A stretch of 64,000 nt of DNA from Saccharopolyspora_D taberi (GTDB lineage Bacteria > Actinomycetota > Actinomycetes > Mycobacteriales > Pseudonocardiaceae), in assembly GCF_039534165.1 (NCBI RefSeq), contig NZ_BAAAUX010000014.1:682001-746000 (forward strand), written 5' to 3'. Below the pieces are notes generated by a model. It saw nothing but the letters and a program-made list of their open reading frames with translations, searched no databases and was not told the DNA's origin. Within the stretch, counting starts at the first letter, position 1. Each line of letters begins with the position of its first letter. The position numbers and the translations under genes were made by a program. Shown piece after piece: positions 38,475 to 46,387 of the stretch.

Positions 38475-39245
38475 ATGGAGCTGACCGTCCTCGGCTGTTC
38501 GGGAAGCGCTCCGGCACCGCAGTCCCCGTCGTCGGGATACCTGCTGCGCTCCGGTGACAGCCTGATCGCGATCGACCTCGGAAACGGCACCATGGGGCCG
38601 CTGCAACGCTTCGCCGACCCGTTCGACCTCGACGCGCTGCTGCTGACCCACCTGCACCCGGACCACTGCGCCGACACCTCGCCGCTGGTGGTTTACCTGC
38701 GCTTCCGGCCGAACCCGCCTTACGACATCAAGCAGCGGCGGCTCCCGGTGTACGCACCGCCCGAAGCGCCGAGCCGGCTTGCCGCGATCTTCGCGCCCAG
38801 CAAGGAAGAACTCGCCGAGACCGATCTGTCGGACACCTTCGAGTTCCGGCCCCCGCCGGTCGAGCCGGTGCGCATCGGCGCGTTCGACATCCGCGCGATT
38901 CCGGTCGACCACCTCTGCCCGACCTGGGGCCTGCGGATCGAGGCGGAGGGGCGGGTCTTCGCCTTCACCGGCGACACCGGGCCCAGCGACGGGATCGCCA
39001 AGCTCGCCGCCGGGGCCGACGTGCTGCTGGCCGAGGCGTCCTGGCTGGACCACCCGGACCAGCCCGCCGGAATGCACCTGTCCGGGAAGCAGGCGGGTGC
39101 CGCCGCGGCCTCGGCGGGCGCCGCCCGGCTGCTGCTGACCCATTACTCACCGTGGACCGACCAGGACGCGCTCCTCAAGGAAGCTTCCGACGCCTTCGGC
39201 GGGCCAACCGAACTCGTGAGGGCCGACGCGACCTACCCGATCTGA
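38475..39245 (+). CDS. Metallo-beta-lactamase-fold hydrolase (RNase Z-like)
   Basis: A 256-residue MBL-fold enzyme. The metal site HLHPDHCAD (H59, H61, D63, H64) is intact and is followed by VDHLCPTWGLRIE, FTGDTGPS and LLLTHYSPW, giving the usual two-zinc ligand set. It resembles the RNase Z/ElaC-like subset that lacks an exosite arm; the substrate is unknown. The ATG follows GGAGATGATCCTCA. The gene is monocistronic and lies before furA. Confidence 0.85.
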   Translation: MELTVLGCSGSAPAPQSPSSGYLLRSGDSLIAIDLGNGTMGPLQRFADPFDLDALLLTHLHPDHCADTSPLVVYLRFRPNPPYDIKQRRLPVYAPPEAPSRLAAIFAPSKEELAETDLSDTFEFRPPPVEPVRIGAFDIRAIPVDHLCPTWGLRIEAEGRVFAFTGDTGPSDGIAKLAAGADVLLAEASWLDHPDQPAGMHLSGKQAGAAAASAGAARLLLTHYSPWTDQDALLKEASDAFGGPTELVRADATYPI

Positions 39246-39284
39246 CCACGTCGCGGGCTCCCGGCAGGGCATATCTGGATCGGA

Positions 39285-39312
39285 TCGTTTATTTGACTTG
39301 TTCCAGAAAACC
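39285..39312 (+). promoter_or_regulatory. FurA-type operator and promoter upstream of furA-katA
   Basis: An A/T-rich stretch before the furA ATG contains TTGACTTGTTCCAGAAAA (39293-39310), with TTGACT a good -35. It strongly recalls the autoregulatory FurA operator known upstream of mycobacterial furA-katG (from memory, not checked). No Shine-Dalgarno sequence precedes the ATG at 39328, so the transcript may be leaderless. Confidence 0.6.
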
Positions 39313-39327
39313 TGGTTGGCTGTCGCC

Positions 39328-39753
39328 ATGCCGACCATCGATGCCGCCGCCCTCCTGCGGGGGGCGTCACTGCGGGTGACTCGTCCGCGGGTCGCCGTGC
39401 TGGCGATGGTCGCCGACAACCCGCACTCGGACACCGACACCATCGCGAACGCGGTCCGCCGCGAGCTCGGTTCGGTGTCCACCCAGGCGGTCTACGACGT
39501 GCTGCGCGCGCTGACCGAGGCCGGCCTGGTCCGTCGCATCGAACCGGCGGGCTCGCCCGCCAGGTTCGAGACCCGGGTGGGCGACAACCACCACCACTTG
39601 GTGTGCCGCGCCTGCGGCGCCATCGCGGACGTCAGCTGCGCGGTGGGCGAAGCACCGTGCCTCCACGCCGAGGACCACCACGGATTCGCGCTCGACGAGG
39701 CCGAGGTGACCTTCTGGGGCACCTGCCCGGACTGCCTCACCCGCGCCGAGTGA
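39328..39753 (+). CDS. furA: FurA-type peroxide-sensing Fur-family regulator
   Basis: A 141-residue Fur-family repressor. It shows the winged helix (about 15-75, RVTRPRVAVLAMVADNPHSDTDTI), the metal site DNHHHLVC and two CxxC pairs (C93/C96 and C133/C136) that bind the structural zinc. It is followed after 33 bp by the catalase gene, the classic arrangement in which FurA represses itself and the catalase until peroxide oxidises it. The ATG is the only sensible start. Confidence 0.92.
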   Translation: MPTIDAAALLRGASLRVTRPRVAVLAMVADNPHSDTDTIANAVRRELGSVSTQAVYDVLRALTEAGLVRRIEPAGSPARFETRVGDNHHHLVCRACGAIADVSCAVGEAPCLHAEDHHGFALDEAEVTFWGTCPDCLTRAE

Positions 39754-39786
39754 TCGCACCACTAACAATCCACTGAGGAGCGAGTT

Positions 39787-41250
39787 TTGCCCGAGTACAA
39801 CCAGAAACCGCTGACCACGGTCGCCGGTGCGCCGGTTCCCGACAACCAGAACTCCCTGACCGCCGGGCCGCGCGGCCCGATGCTGCTGCAGGACGTCTGG
39901 TTCCTGGAGAAGCTCGCCCACTTCGACCGGGAGGTCATCCCGGAGCGACGGATGCACGCCAAGGGTTCGGGCGCGTACGGCACCTTCACGGTGACCAACG
40001 ACATCACCCGCTACACCTCGGCGAAGATCTTCTCCGAGGTCGGCAAGAAGACCGAGATGTTCGCCCGGTTCTCCACCGTCGCCGGTGAGCGCGGCGCGGC
40101 CGACGCCGAGCGCGACATCCGCGGCTTCGCGCTGAAGTTCTACACCGACGAGGGCAACTGGGACCTGGTCGGCAACAACACGCCGGTGTTCTTCTTCCGC
40201 GACCCGCTGAAGTTCCCCGACCTCAACCACGCGGTCAAGCGGGACCCGCGCACCAACCTGCGCAACCCGGAGAACAACTGGGACTTCTGGACCAACCTGC
40301 CCGAGGCCCTGCACCAGGTCACCATCGTGATGTCCGAGCGCGGCATCCCGGCGTCCTACCGGCACATGCACGGTTTCGGTTCGCACACCTACAGCCTGAT
40401 CAACGCCGAGGGCGAGCGGTTCTGGGTCAAGTTCCACCACCGCACCCAGCAGGGCATCAAGAACCTGACCGACGCCGAGGCCGAGGCCCTGGTCGGCAAG
40501 GACCGCGAGTCGCACCAGCGCGACCTGTTCGACGCGATCGAGAACGGCGACTTCCCGAAGTGGAAGACCTACATCCAGGTCATGCCGGAGGCCGACGCCG
40601 AGACCTACAAGTTCCACCCGTTCGACCTCACCAAGGTGTGGTCGAAGAAGGACTACCCGCTGATCGAGGTCGGTGAGTTCGAGCTCAACCGCAACCCCGA
40701 CAACTACTTCGCCGACGTGGAGCAGGCCGCCTTCACCCCGGCGAACGTGGTTCCGGGCATCAGCTTCTCGCCCGACAAGATGCTGCAGGGCCGGCTGTTC
40801 TCCTACGGCGACGCCCAGCGGTACCGGCTCGGCGTGAACCACCACCAGATCCCGGTCAACAAGCCGAAGAACCCGGTGAACTCCTACCACCGCGACGGCG
40901 CCATGCGCGTCGACGGCAACCAGGGCATCACCCCGGGCATCGAGCCGAACTCCTACGGCCGCTGGCAGGAGCAGCCCTCCTACCGCGACCCGGCCCTGGC
41001 GGTGGGTGCTGTCGCCGACCGGTTCAACTACCGCGAGGACGACGACAACTACTTCGAGCAGCCCGGCAACCTGTTCCGCAACATGTCCGCGGAGCAGCAG
41101 CAGGCGCTGTTCGACAACACCGCGCGGGCCATCGACGGCGCCTCCCAGGCGACCATCGAGCGGCACATCGCCAACTGCACCAAGGCCGACCCCGCCTACG
41201 GCGAGGGCGTCCGCAAGGCGATCGAGGCGCTGGCCGCCGGCAAGCTCTGA
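39787..41250 (+). CDS. katA: Monofunctional haem catalase KatA
   Basis: A 487-residue small-subunit catalase that splits H2O2. The catalytic His is in ERRMHAKGSGAYG (H57), the catalytic Asn in WDLVGNNTPVFF (about 130) and the haem-ligand Tyr in GRLFSYGDAQRYRLG. Length and motifs match clade 3 KatA enzymes. It starts at TTG with GAGGAG upstream and lies 33 bp behind furA, so it is most likely peroxide-induced. Confidence 0.95.
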   Translation: MPEYNQKPLTTVAGAPVPDNQNSLTAGPRGPMLLQDVWFLEKLAHFDREVIPERRMHAKGSGAYGTFTVTNDITRYTSAKIFSEVGKKTEMFARFSTVAGERGAADAERDIRGFALKFYTDEGNWDLVGNNTPVFFFRDPLKFPDLNHAVKRDPRTNLRNPENNWDFWTNLPEALHQVTIVMSERGIPASYRHMHGFGSHTYSLINAEGERFWVKFHHRTQQGIKNLTDAEAEALVGKDRESHQRDLFDAIENGDFPKWKTYIQVMPEADAETYKFHPFDLTKVWSKKDYPLIEVGEFELNRNPDNYFADVEQAAFTPANVVPGISFSPDKMLQGRLFSYGDAQRYRLGVNHHQIPVNKPKNPVNSYHRDGAMRVDGNQGITPGIEPNSYGRWQEQPSYRDPALAVGAVADRFNYREDDDNYFEQPGNLFRNMSAEQQQALFDNTARAIDGASQATIERHIANCTKADPAYGEGVRKAIEALAAGKL

Positions 41251-41256
41251 GGTCGC

Positions 41257-41298
41257 ACGGGCCCCGCTGACCGCCCTCGGGCGTGCGGCGGGGCCCGT
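41257..41298. terminator. Hairpin between katA and the ankyrin gene
   Basis: ACGGGCCCCGC at 41257-41267 pairs with GCGGGGCCCGT at 41288-41298, enclosing a smaller GC-rich loop. It begins 7 bp after the katA stop and may end or attenuate the transcript, giving less ankyrin message. Confidence 0.7.
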
Positions 41299-41337
41299 TC
41301 CCATTCATTTCCCGGAAACGATCAGGAAGTGCTGTTC

Positions 41338-41724
41338 ATGAGCGACGGTGGACTGACCCCCGAGCAGACCCAGCGGATCGTGGCGATCGCCATGGACCTG
41401 GCCCGGGACGGCGACACCGTCCAGCTGGCGGAGTTCGTCGACCACGGCCTGCCGGTCGACGTGGCCGACGCGGACGCCAACACCCTGCTCATGCTCGCGG
41501 CCTACCACGGCCACGCCGGGACCGTGCGCGCGTTGCTCGACCGCGGCGCCGATCCCGACCTGCGCAACGCCCGAGACCAGTCCCCCATCGCCGGTGCCCT
41601 GTTCAAGGGCGCGGACGACGTGGTCGCGGTGCTCCTCGAAGCCGGCGCGGACCTCGACGCGGGAACTCCGACCGCGCGTGCCGCAGCCGCCATGTTCGGC
41701 CGCGAACACCTGCTGGCCGACTGA
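41338..41724 (+). CDS. Ankyrin-repeat protein, catalase partner (AnkB-like)
   Basis: A 128-residue protein with about three ankyrin repeats: ADANTLLMLAAYHGHAGTVR, RGADPDLRNARDQSPIAGAL and a final AGADLDAGTPTARAAAAM unit. Ankyrin proteins encoded directly after a catalase, such as AnkB with KatB in Pseudomonas, support catalase activity, so the same role is likely. The ATG at 41338 follows AGGAAG at 8 bp; a GTG at 41329 lies three codons upstream. Confidence 0.88.
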   Translation: MSDGGLTPEQTQRIVAIAMDLARDGDTVQLAEFVDHGLPVDVADADANTLLMLAAYHGHAGTVRALLDRGADPDLRNARDQSPIAGALFKGADDVVAVLLEAGADLDAGTPTARAAAAMFGREHLLAD

Positions 41725-41725
41725 A

Positions 41726-41755
41726 GATCCTCACTCCGGAGATCCTCACTCCGGC
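41726..41755. repeat. Tandem 15-bp duplication
   Basis: GATCCTCACTCCGGA is repeated head to tail (41726-41740 and 41741-41755, last base differing) immediately after the ankyrin stop, at the edge of the degraded LysR gene. Confidence 0.8.
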
Positions 41756-41789
41756 ATCACGTCCCGGGTCGACCCGACGAACGCTTCCG

Positions 41790-41975
41790 CCGCCGCGCTG
41801 CGCGCGCAGAGCCTGCCGGGCGTGGTCGACGTAGGTCTCGCCGTTGTCGGTGAGGTGCACGGTGCACCCGGTGCGGTTCAGCAGCTGCACGCCGAGCGCC
41901 TTCTCACCGTCGATGCCCACCGGCAGCGGCAGCGGCGAGCGGTTGACGGCGACCGCTGACCAGCGGAACCTGCGT
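41790..41975 (-). pseudogene. LysR-family regulator remnant
   Basis: A minus-strand stretch still reads as the end of a LysR helix-turn-helix domain, with KALGVQLLNRTGCTVHLTDN and then GETYVDHARQAL. The first half of the HTH and the whole ligand domain are missing, and flanking frame sequence is non-LysR. It is a truncated relic lying beside the NCS1 transporter, perhaps of its former regulator. Confidence 0.75.
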
Positions 41976-42021
41976 GTCATCGGCCTGGCGGCCAATCCCG
42001 TGCTCCGGTCTTGACGAGCTC

Positions 42022-42048
42022 TGAGACAGGAGTTAACGTTCCGTCTCA
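42022..42048. promoter_or_regulatory. 27-bp inverted repeat upstream of the NCS1 transporter
   Basis: TGAGAC at 42022-42027 and GTCTCA at 42043-42048 form a perfect 6-bp repeat with further partial symmetry inside around GTTAAC. TATACT at 42055-42060 could be a -10 box. The structure fits a dimeric repressor site for the transporter-racemase operon. Confidence 0.55.
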
Positions 42049-42182
42049 CAAACGTATACTTTCGCTATTCGGAATTTGCGAGTCGTCTTCCGCGCCATCC
42101 GAAGCAGTTCTCCCCAAAGAACCAGCCCGAAGAGCAGTTTGCCCATAGAGCAGTTGCAGAGCCAGAACCAGGAGGCAGCTCG

Positions 42183-43661
42183 ATGACCGCCACGGACAAC
42201 CAGCCTGCTGCGGACACCACCGGCACGAGCTCCCGCCTCTACAGCTACGACCTCGCCCCCACCAAGAAGGAAGGGCGGCGCTGGGGCGCCTACAACGTCT
42301 TCACGCTCTGGGCCAACGACGTGCACAGCCTGGGCAACTACGCCTTCGCGATCGGCCTGTTCGCGCTCGGGCTGAGCGCGTGGGGAATCCTGCTCGCCTT
42401 CGTGCTCGCCTCCCTGCTGCTCTTCCTCCTGCTGACGCTGTCCGGCTACATGGGACACAAGGCAGGCGTCCCCTTCCCCGTCATGAGCCGGATCGCGTTC
42501 GGCACCAAGGGCGCGCAGATCCCGGCCGCCGTCCGCGGACTGGTCGCCATCGCCTGGTTCGGCATCCAGACCTACCTCGCGTCGGCAGTGCTCAGCGCCC
42601 TGCTGGTGGCGCTTTTCCCGTCGCTGCGCGCACTTGAGCAGACCACGGTGCTGGGATTGCCGCCGTTGGGCTGGGTCACGTTCATGTTCCTGTGGGCGGT
42701 CCAGGTGCTCATCGTCAGCTACGGCATGCACGTGATCCGCAAGTACATGGCGATCGCCGCGCCGACCACGCTGATCACCATGTGCGCGCTGGCGATCTGG
42801 ATGTTCGTCCGCGCCGGCGGCTCCATCTCGTGGTCCACCGCGCAGCCGCTCACCGGCGGTGCGATGTGGCTCCAGATCCTCCAGGGAGCCGCGCTGTGGG
42901 TCGTGATCTACGGGACGTTCGTGCTGAACTTCTGCGACTTCACGCGCTCGGCCAAGAGCCGCGCGTCGATCGTCCGCGGGAACCTGGTCGGAATCCCGGT
43001 GAACATGCTGTTCTTCGCGGCCATCGTCGTCGTGCTCAGCGGCGCGCAGTTCACATTGGACGGAAAGGTGATCACCAGCCCGACCGACATCGTCCAGACG
43101 ATCCCGAACCTGGTCATGCTGGCGGCCGCCTCGATCGCGCTGCTGGTCCTGACGATCGCGGTGAACCTGCTCGCCAACTTCGTCGCGCCCATCTACGTGC
43201 TGGTCAACCTCTTCCCGCGGCGGCTGAACTTCCGCCGCGCCGCGCTGGTCAGCGCGATCATCGGCCTGGTGATCCTGCCGTGGAACCTCTACAACAGCCC
43301 GGTGGTGGTCAACTACTTCCTCGGCGGCCTCGGCGCGCTGCTCGGCCCGCTGTTCGGCGTGATCATGGCCGACTACTGGCTGCTGCGGCGGACCCGCGTG
43401 AACGTCCCCGCCCTCTACACCGAGGACGAGGAGAGCGACTACCACTACCGGCACGGTTACAACCCCAAGGCGATCGGCGCGTTCGTCCCCGCCGCCGCGA
43501 TCGCCGTCATCCTGGCGCTGGTGCCCGCCTTCAGCCCGGTCGCCGGGTTCTCCTGGTTCATCGGGGCGCTGCTCGGCGCGGTGATCTACGCCGTGATCGG
43601 TGACCGCAGGCCCGACGCAGCGGATGTGGACGGCGAGTCCATCGCCGTCGCGGCCGAGTAG
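42183..43661 (+). CDS. NCS1-family purine/pyrimidine/hydantoin-type permease
   Basis: A 492-residue transporter with 12 hydrophobic segments. NCS1 features are clear: the N-terminal NVFTLWANDVHSLGNY, a GHKAGVPFPVMSRIAFG segment after helix 2 and the FCDFTRSAKSR loop. Substrates of this family include cytosine, uracil, allantoin and hydantoins. It is followed after 25 bp by a hydantoin-racemase-like gene, so an allantoin- or hydantoin-like substrate is most likely. It starts with GGAGG 10 bp upstream. Confidence 0.9.
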   Translation: MTATDNQPAADTTGTSSRLYSYDLAPTKKEGRRWGAYNVFTLWANDVHSLGNYAFAIGLFALGLSAWGILLAFVLASLLLFLLLTLSGYMGHKAGVPFPVMSRIAFGTKGAQIPAAVRGLVAIAWFGIQTYLASAVLSALLVALFPSLRALEQTTVLGLPPLGWVTFMFLWAVQVLIVSYGMHVIRKYMAIAAPTTLITMCALAIWMFVRAGGSISWSTAQPLTGGAMWLQILQGAALWVVIYGTFVLNFCDFTRSAKSRASIVRGNLVGIPVNMLFFAAIVVVLSGAQFTLDGKVITSPTDIVQTIPNLVMLAAASIALLVLTIAVNLLANFVAPIYVLVNLFPRRLNFRRAALVSAIIGLVILPWNLYNSPVVVNYFLGGLGALLGPLFGVIMADYWLLRRTRVNVPALYTEDEESDYHYRHGYNPKAIGAFVPAAAIAVILALVPAFSPVAGFSWFIGALLGAVIYAVIGDRRPDAADVDGESIAVAAE

Positions 43662-43686
43662 GCCGACCACTTCGAGGAAGGCGAAC

Positions 43687-44409
43687 ATGCGCATTCTGGT
43701 CGTGAACGTCAACACCACCGCGTCGATCACCGAGTCCATCGGCGAGCAGGCGGCGGGGGCGGCGTCACCCGGCACCGAGATCGTTCCGCTGACGCCGGTG
43801 TTCGGCGCGGAATCCGTCGAGGGCAACTACGAGAGCTACCTCGCGGCGATCGCCGTCATGGAAACGGTCCGCGCCCACCGGGAACCGTTCGACGCGATCA
43901 TCCAGGCCGGGTACGGCGAACACGGCCGGGAGGGCTTGCAGGAGCTGTTCGACGTGCCCGTCGTCGACATCACCGAAGCGGCGGCGAGCACCGCGCAGTT
44001 CCTCGGGCGCAGCTACTCGGTGGTGACCACTCTGGACCGGACGGTCCCGCTGATCGAGGACCGGATCGCGGCTGCGGGGCTCAGCGCCCGGTGCGCGTCG
44101 GTCCGCGCGAGCGGCATGGCCGTGCTCGACCTCGAACGCGATCCGCAGGCCGCGGTGGACGCCATCGCCGACGAGGCGGCCCGGGCGGTGCAGGACGACC
44201 GCGCCGAGGTCATCTGCCTGGGATGCGGTGGCATGTCCGGGCTCACCGAGCGGGTGGTCGAACGCACCGGCGTGCCCGTCGTGGACGGGGTGACCGCGGC
44301 GGTCACGATCGCCGAATCCCTCGTCCGCCTCGGGCTGACCACCTCGAAGGTCCGCACCTATGCTCCCCCGCGTCCCAAGAGGATCGCCAACTGGCCGCCG
44401 CAGCGGTAG
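43687..44409 (+). CDS. Asp/Glu/hydantoin racemase family protein lacking the first catalytic Cys
   Basis: A 240-residue protein of the hydantoin/allantoin racemase family. The second catalytic Cys is kept (LGCGGM, C180), but at the first site, where HyuA-type enzymes have a Cys followed by Phe-Gly, the sequence reads QAGYGEHGREG (around residue 75). A two-base racemase mechanism is therefore unlikely; it may be a lyase, isomerase or decarboxylase-like member. It follows the NCS1 permease by 25 bp with GAGGAAGG as ribosome site. Confidence 0.85.
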   Translation: MRILVVNVNTTASITESIGEQAAGAASPGTEIVPLTPVFGAESVEGNYESYLAAIAVMETVRAHREPFDAIIQAGYGEHGREGLQELFDVPVVDITEAAASTAQFLGRSYSVVTTLDRTVPLIEDRIAAAGLSARCASVRASGMAVLDLERDPQAAVDAIADEAARAVQDDRAEVICLGCGGMSGLTERVVERTGVPVVDGVTAAVTIAESLVRLGLTTSKVRTYAPPRPKRIANWPPQR

Positions 44410-44415
44410 GCGAAA

Positions 44416-44451
44416 CCCCGCGGGGCGGGCGAAATCGATCGCCCCGCGGGG
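44416..44451. terminator. Hairpin terminator after the racemase-like gene
   Basis: A perfect 12-bp stem, CCCCGCGGGGCG at 44416-44427 with its complement at 44440-44451, and a 12-base loop start 6 bp after the stop and end the NCS1 operon. Confidence 0.85.
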
Positions 44452-44569
44452 CGCGCGTTGCCGGTTCCGGCCGCGGATCTTCTCTTCTCACGTTCCTGGA
44501 CGGTGTTGCTCACGGCGGTCGCCGGACTCCGGGCTCGCCGCAAAGCTCCCCTTCGTCGTCGAGTGATCG

Positions 44570-45292
44570 CTACGGACGGCGCCGGGGCCGACCGCGCCTC
44601 GGCGGCTGCCGCTTGGCCGGGGCCGACCGGCGGGCAGCGGTCTTCTTGTCCTCGGAACGCTTGCGCTTCTCCGGAGCCTGCGCGCGGCCGCGCGTGCTGT
44701 TGACGGTCCGGCCGCGGACGATCCCGATGAACTGCTCCATCAGGTCGGTGGTCTCGTCCTCCAGCCACGCCAGCACCACGCCCGACTGCGGGACGCCGGT
44801 CACCGGCCGGTACGTCAGGTCGCGGCGGTGGTGCAGCCTGGCCAGCGACTGCGGGACGACGAGCACCCCCACCCCGGCGGCCACCAGCTCGACCGCGTCC
44901 CCGGTCGTGGCCGGGCGCTCGATCGCGGGCCGACCGGGCGGCCGCTCCCAGCCGAGGGTGTCGTCCAGCGGGTGCAGCACGATCTCGTCGGCCAGGTCAT
45001 CGGCGGACACCTCGTCGGCCGCGGTCATCACGTGGTCCTTCGGGACCACCACCACGGTCGTCTCGGTGTAGAGCGGGATCGCGTGCAGTCCCTCGCGGTC
45101 GATCGGCAGCCGCGCCAGCGCGGCGTCGGCGGACCGGTCCCGGACCGGTTCGACGCCTTCGGCGGCCGGCACCTGCAGCAGGTTCAGCGGGACCTCGGGC
45201 AGCCGCTCGTTCCAGGTCCGCACCCATTTGCCGGGTGTCACCCCCGGAACGTACGCGAGGGTGAAGGAGGGATTCCCGGCCGAGCCTGTCAC
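44570..45292 (-). CDS. Stand-alone LysR substrate-binding domain protein with AT-hook tail
   Basis: A 240-residue protein that begins directly with the LysR effector domain (FTLAYVPGVTPGKWVRTW, then DAALARLP, VLHPLDDTLGW-like and AAGVGVLVVPQSLARLH) and has no helix-turn-helix before it. After residue ~200 comes a highly basic tail ending RRGRPRRR, which contains the RGRP core of an AT-hook. It could bind DNA through that tail or act as a sensor with a partner. The start is the first ATG of the frame and no LysR HTH is encoded just upstream, so the shortness is not due to a mis-called start. Confidence 0.82.
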   Translation of the reverse strand: MTGSAGNPSFTLAYVPGVTPGKWVRTWNERLPEVPLNLLQVPAAEGVEPVRDRSADAALARLPIDREGLHAIPLYTETTVVVVPKDHVMTAADEVSADDLADEIVLHPLDDTLGWERPPGRPAIERPATTGDAVELVAAGVGVLVVPQSLARLHHRRDLTYRPVTGVPQSGVVLAWLEDETTDLMEQFIGIVRGRTVNSTRGRAQAPEKRKRSEDKKTAARRSAPAKRQPPRRGRPRRRP

Positions 45293-45340
45293 GGGCTCAG
45301 GTTACCGGCCGTGACGCCGACGGCCACGGTCCGGACGCCG

Positions 45341-46261
45341 TCAACGCCGGCGGGCCCGGCGGGCGGGATCGTCTTCGAGGGCCGCGCGGTCCCAGTCGGC
45401 GTGGTTCGCGGCGGCTTCGTAGGTGCTCTGCAGGAAGCCCAGCAACGCCTTGTCCGGATCGGACGCGGTGCGCACGGCTTCGTAGGGCAGCAGGAACTGA
45501 CCGGCCTCGGCACTGTAGAACGCGGCCTCGGGCGTGACCGGATGCGTGGCGAAACCGTCCGGCTCGGGATAGGAGTAGGCGTAGAACGCGCCCTCCTCGC
45601 CGCCACCCGGCCAGAAGCCGCAACTGCTGACCTCGTGCGAATAACCTTCGACCATCACCCAGTCACCGCAGTTGGGGGCGCCGCCGGGGTGGGTGGGCGC
45701 GGTGCGGCCGGAGAACCGCGTGACCGCGAGGTCGAACCCGCCCCAGAAGAAGTGCACCGGGCTGACCTTGCCGATGAACCGGGACCGGAACTCGGTGAGC
45801 ACGCGGTGCGCCTGGATCAGCTGGCCCCAGAACCGGTGCACGGCACCCGGGTCGTAGGAGCGGTGCTCGGTGTCCTCCTCGAACGGGATGGCGACCACCA
45901 CCTCGGTCGGCCTGGTCCACATCGGCAGGTCGATGCCGAGCGCGTGCAGCGCGTCCGTGGTCTCGGCGTGGAACCGGGCGACCGTCTTGGGCTCCAGCGC
46001 GACCTCGCGGTGGTCACCGTCGGTGGTGCGCAGGAGCAGCACGTGGTCGCAGAAGTCGAACTCGGCGTCGAACAGCCGGTGCCCGACCGGGATCGCGGAG
46101 GTGGTCAGGCCGCGGGCGGTGACGTACAGCGGCACCTGCCACCAGTGGTTGACCATGGGCGCGGCCGCGAGCCGCAGCTTGCCGACGATCTGGGTCCACA
46201 TGTGCAGCGTGTCGCGGGTGTCGGTCCAGTCCGCCACCCGCAGCGCAGGCCAGTTCTCCAT
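45341..46261 (-). CDS. DUF5996 family protein
   Basis: A 306-residue cytosolic protein matching the DUF5996 pattern: WPALRVADWTDTRDTLHMW at the start, MVNHWWQVPLYVTARGL, FEFCDHVL-like, VHFFWGGFDLAVTRFSGR and SSCGFWPGG. The function is unknown; the conserved His, Trp and Asp residues suggest a hydrolase-like or ligand-binding pocket. The ATG chosen precedes the conserved ENWP segment. It stands alone. Confidence 0.85.
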   Translation of the reverse strand: MENWPALRVADWTDTRDTLHMWTQIVGKLRLAAAPMVNHWWQVPLYVTARGLTTSAIPVGHRLFDAEFDFCDHVLLLRTTDGDHREVALEPKTVARFHAETTDALHALGIDLPMWTRPTEVVVAIPFEEDTEHRSYDPGAVHRFWGQLIQAHRVLTEFRSRFIGKVSPVHFFWGGFDLAVTRFSGRTAPTHPGGAPNCGDWVMVEGYSHEVSSCGFWPGGGEEGAFYAYSYPEPDGFATHPVTPEAAFYSAEAGQFLLPYEAVRTASDPDKALLGFLQSTYEAAANHADWDRAALEDDPARRARRR

Positions 46262-46387
46262 TGGCCCAGGGTGTGGCATCCGCGCTCCGGGCGCCGACCG
46301 GACGCGGACCACCACCCGAGGCAACAGACCGGGAGGCGGCGGGTCTTCCGGCCCGCTGGGGAATCCGGAAGACCCGCCGCCGATCCG

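Noticed and set aside
41726..41755. Two tandem 15-bp units as a possible start of a CRISPR or VNTR array.
   Set aside because: Only two copies, no spacers and no cas genes.
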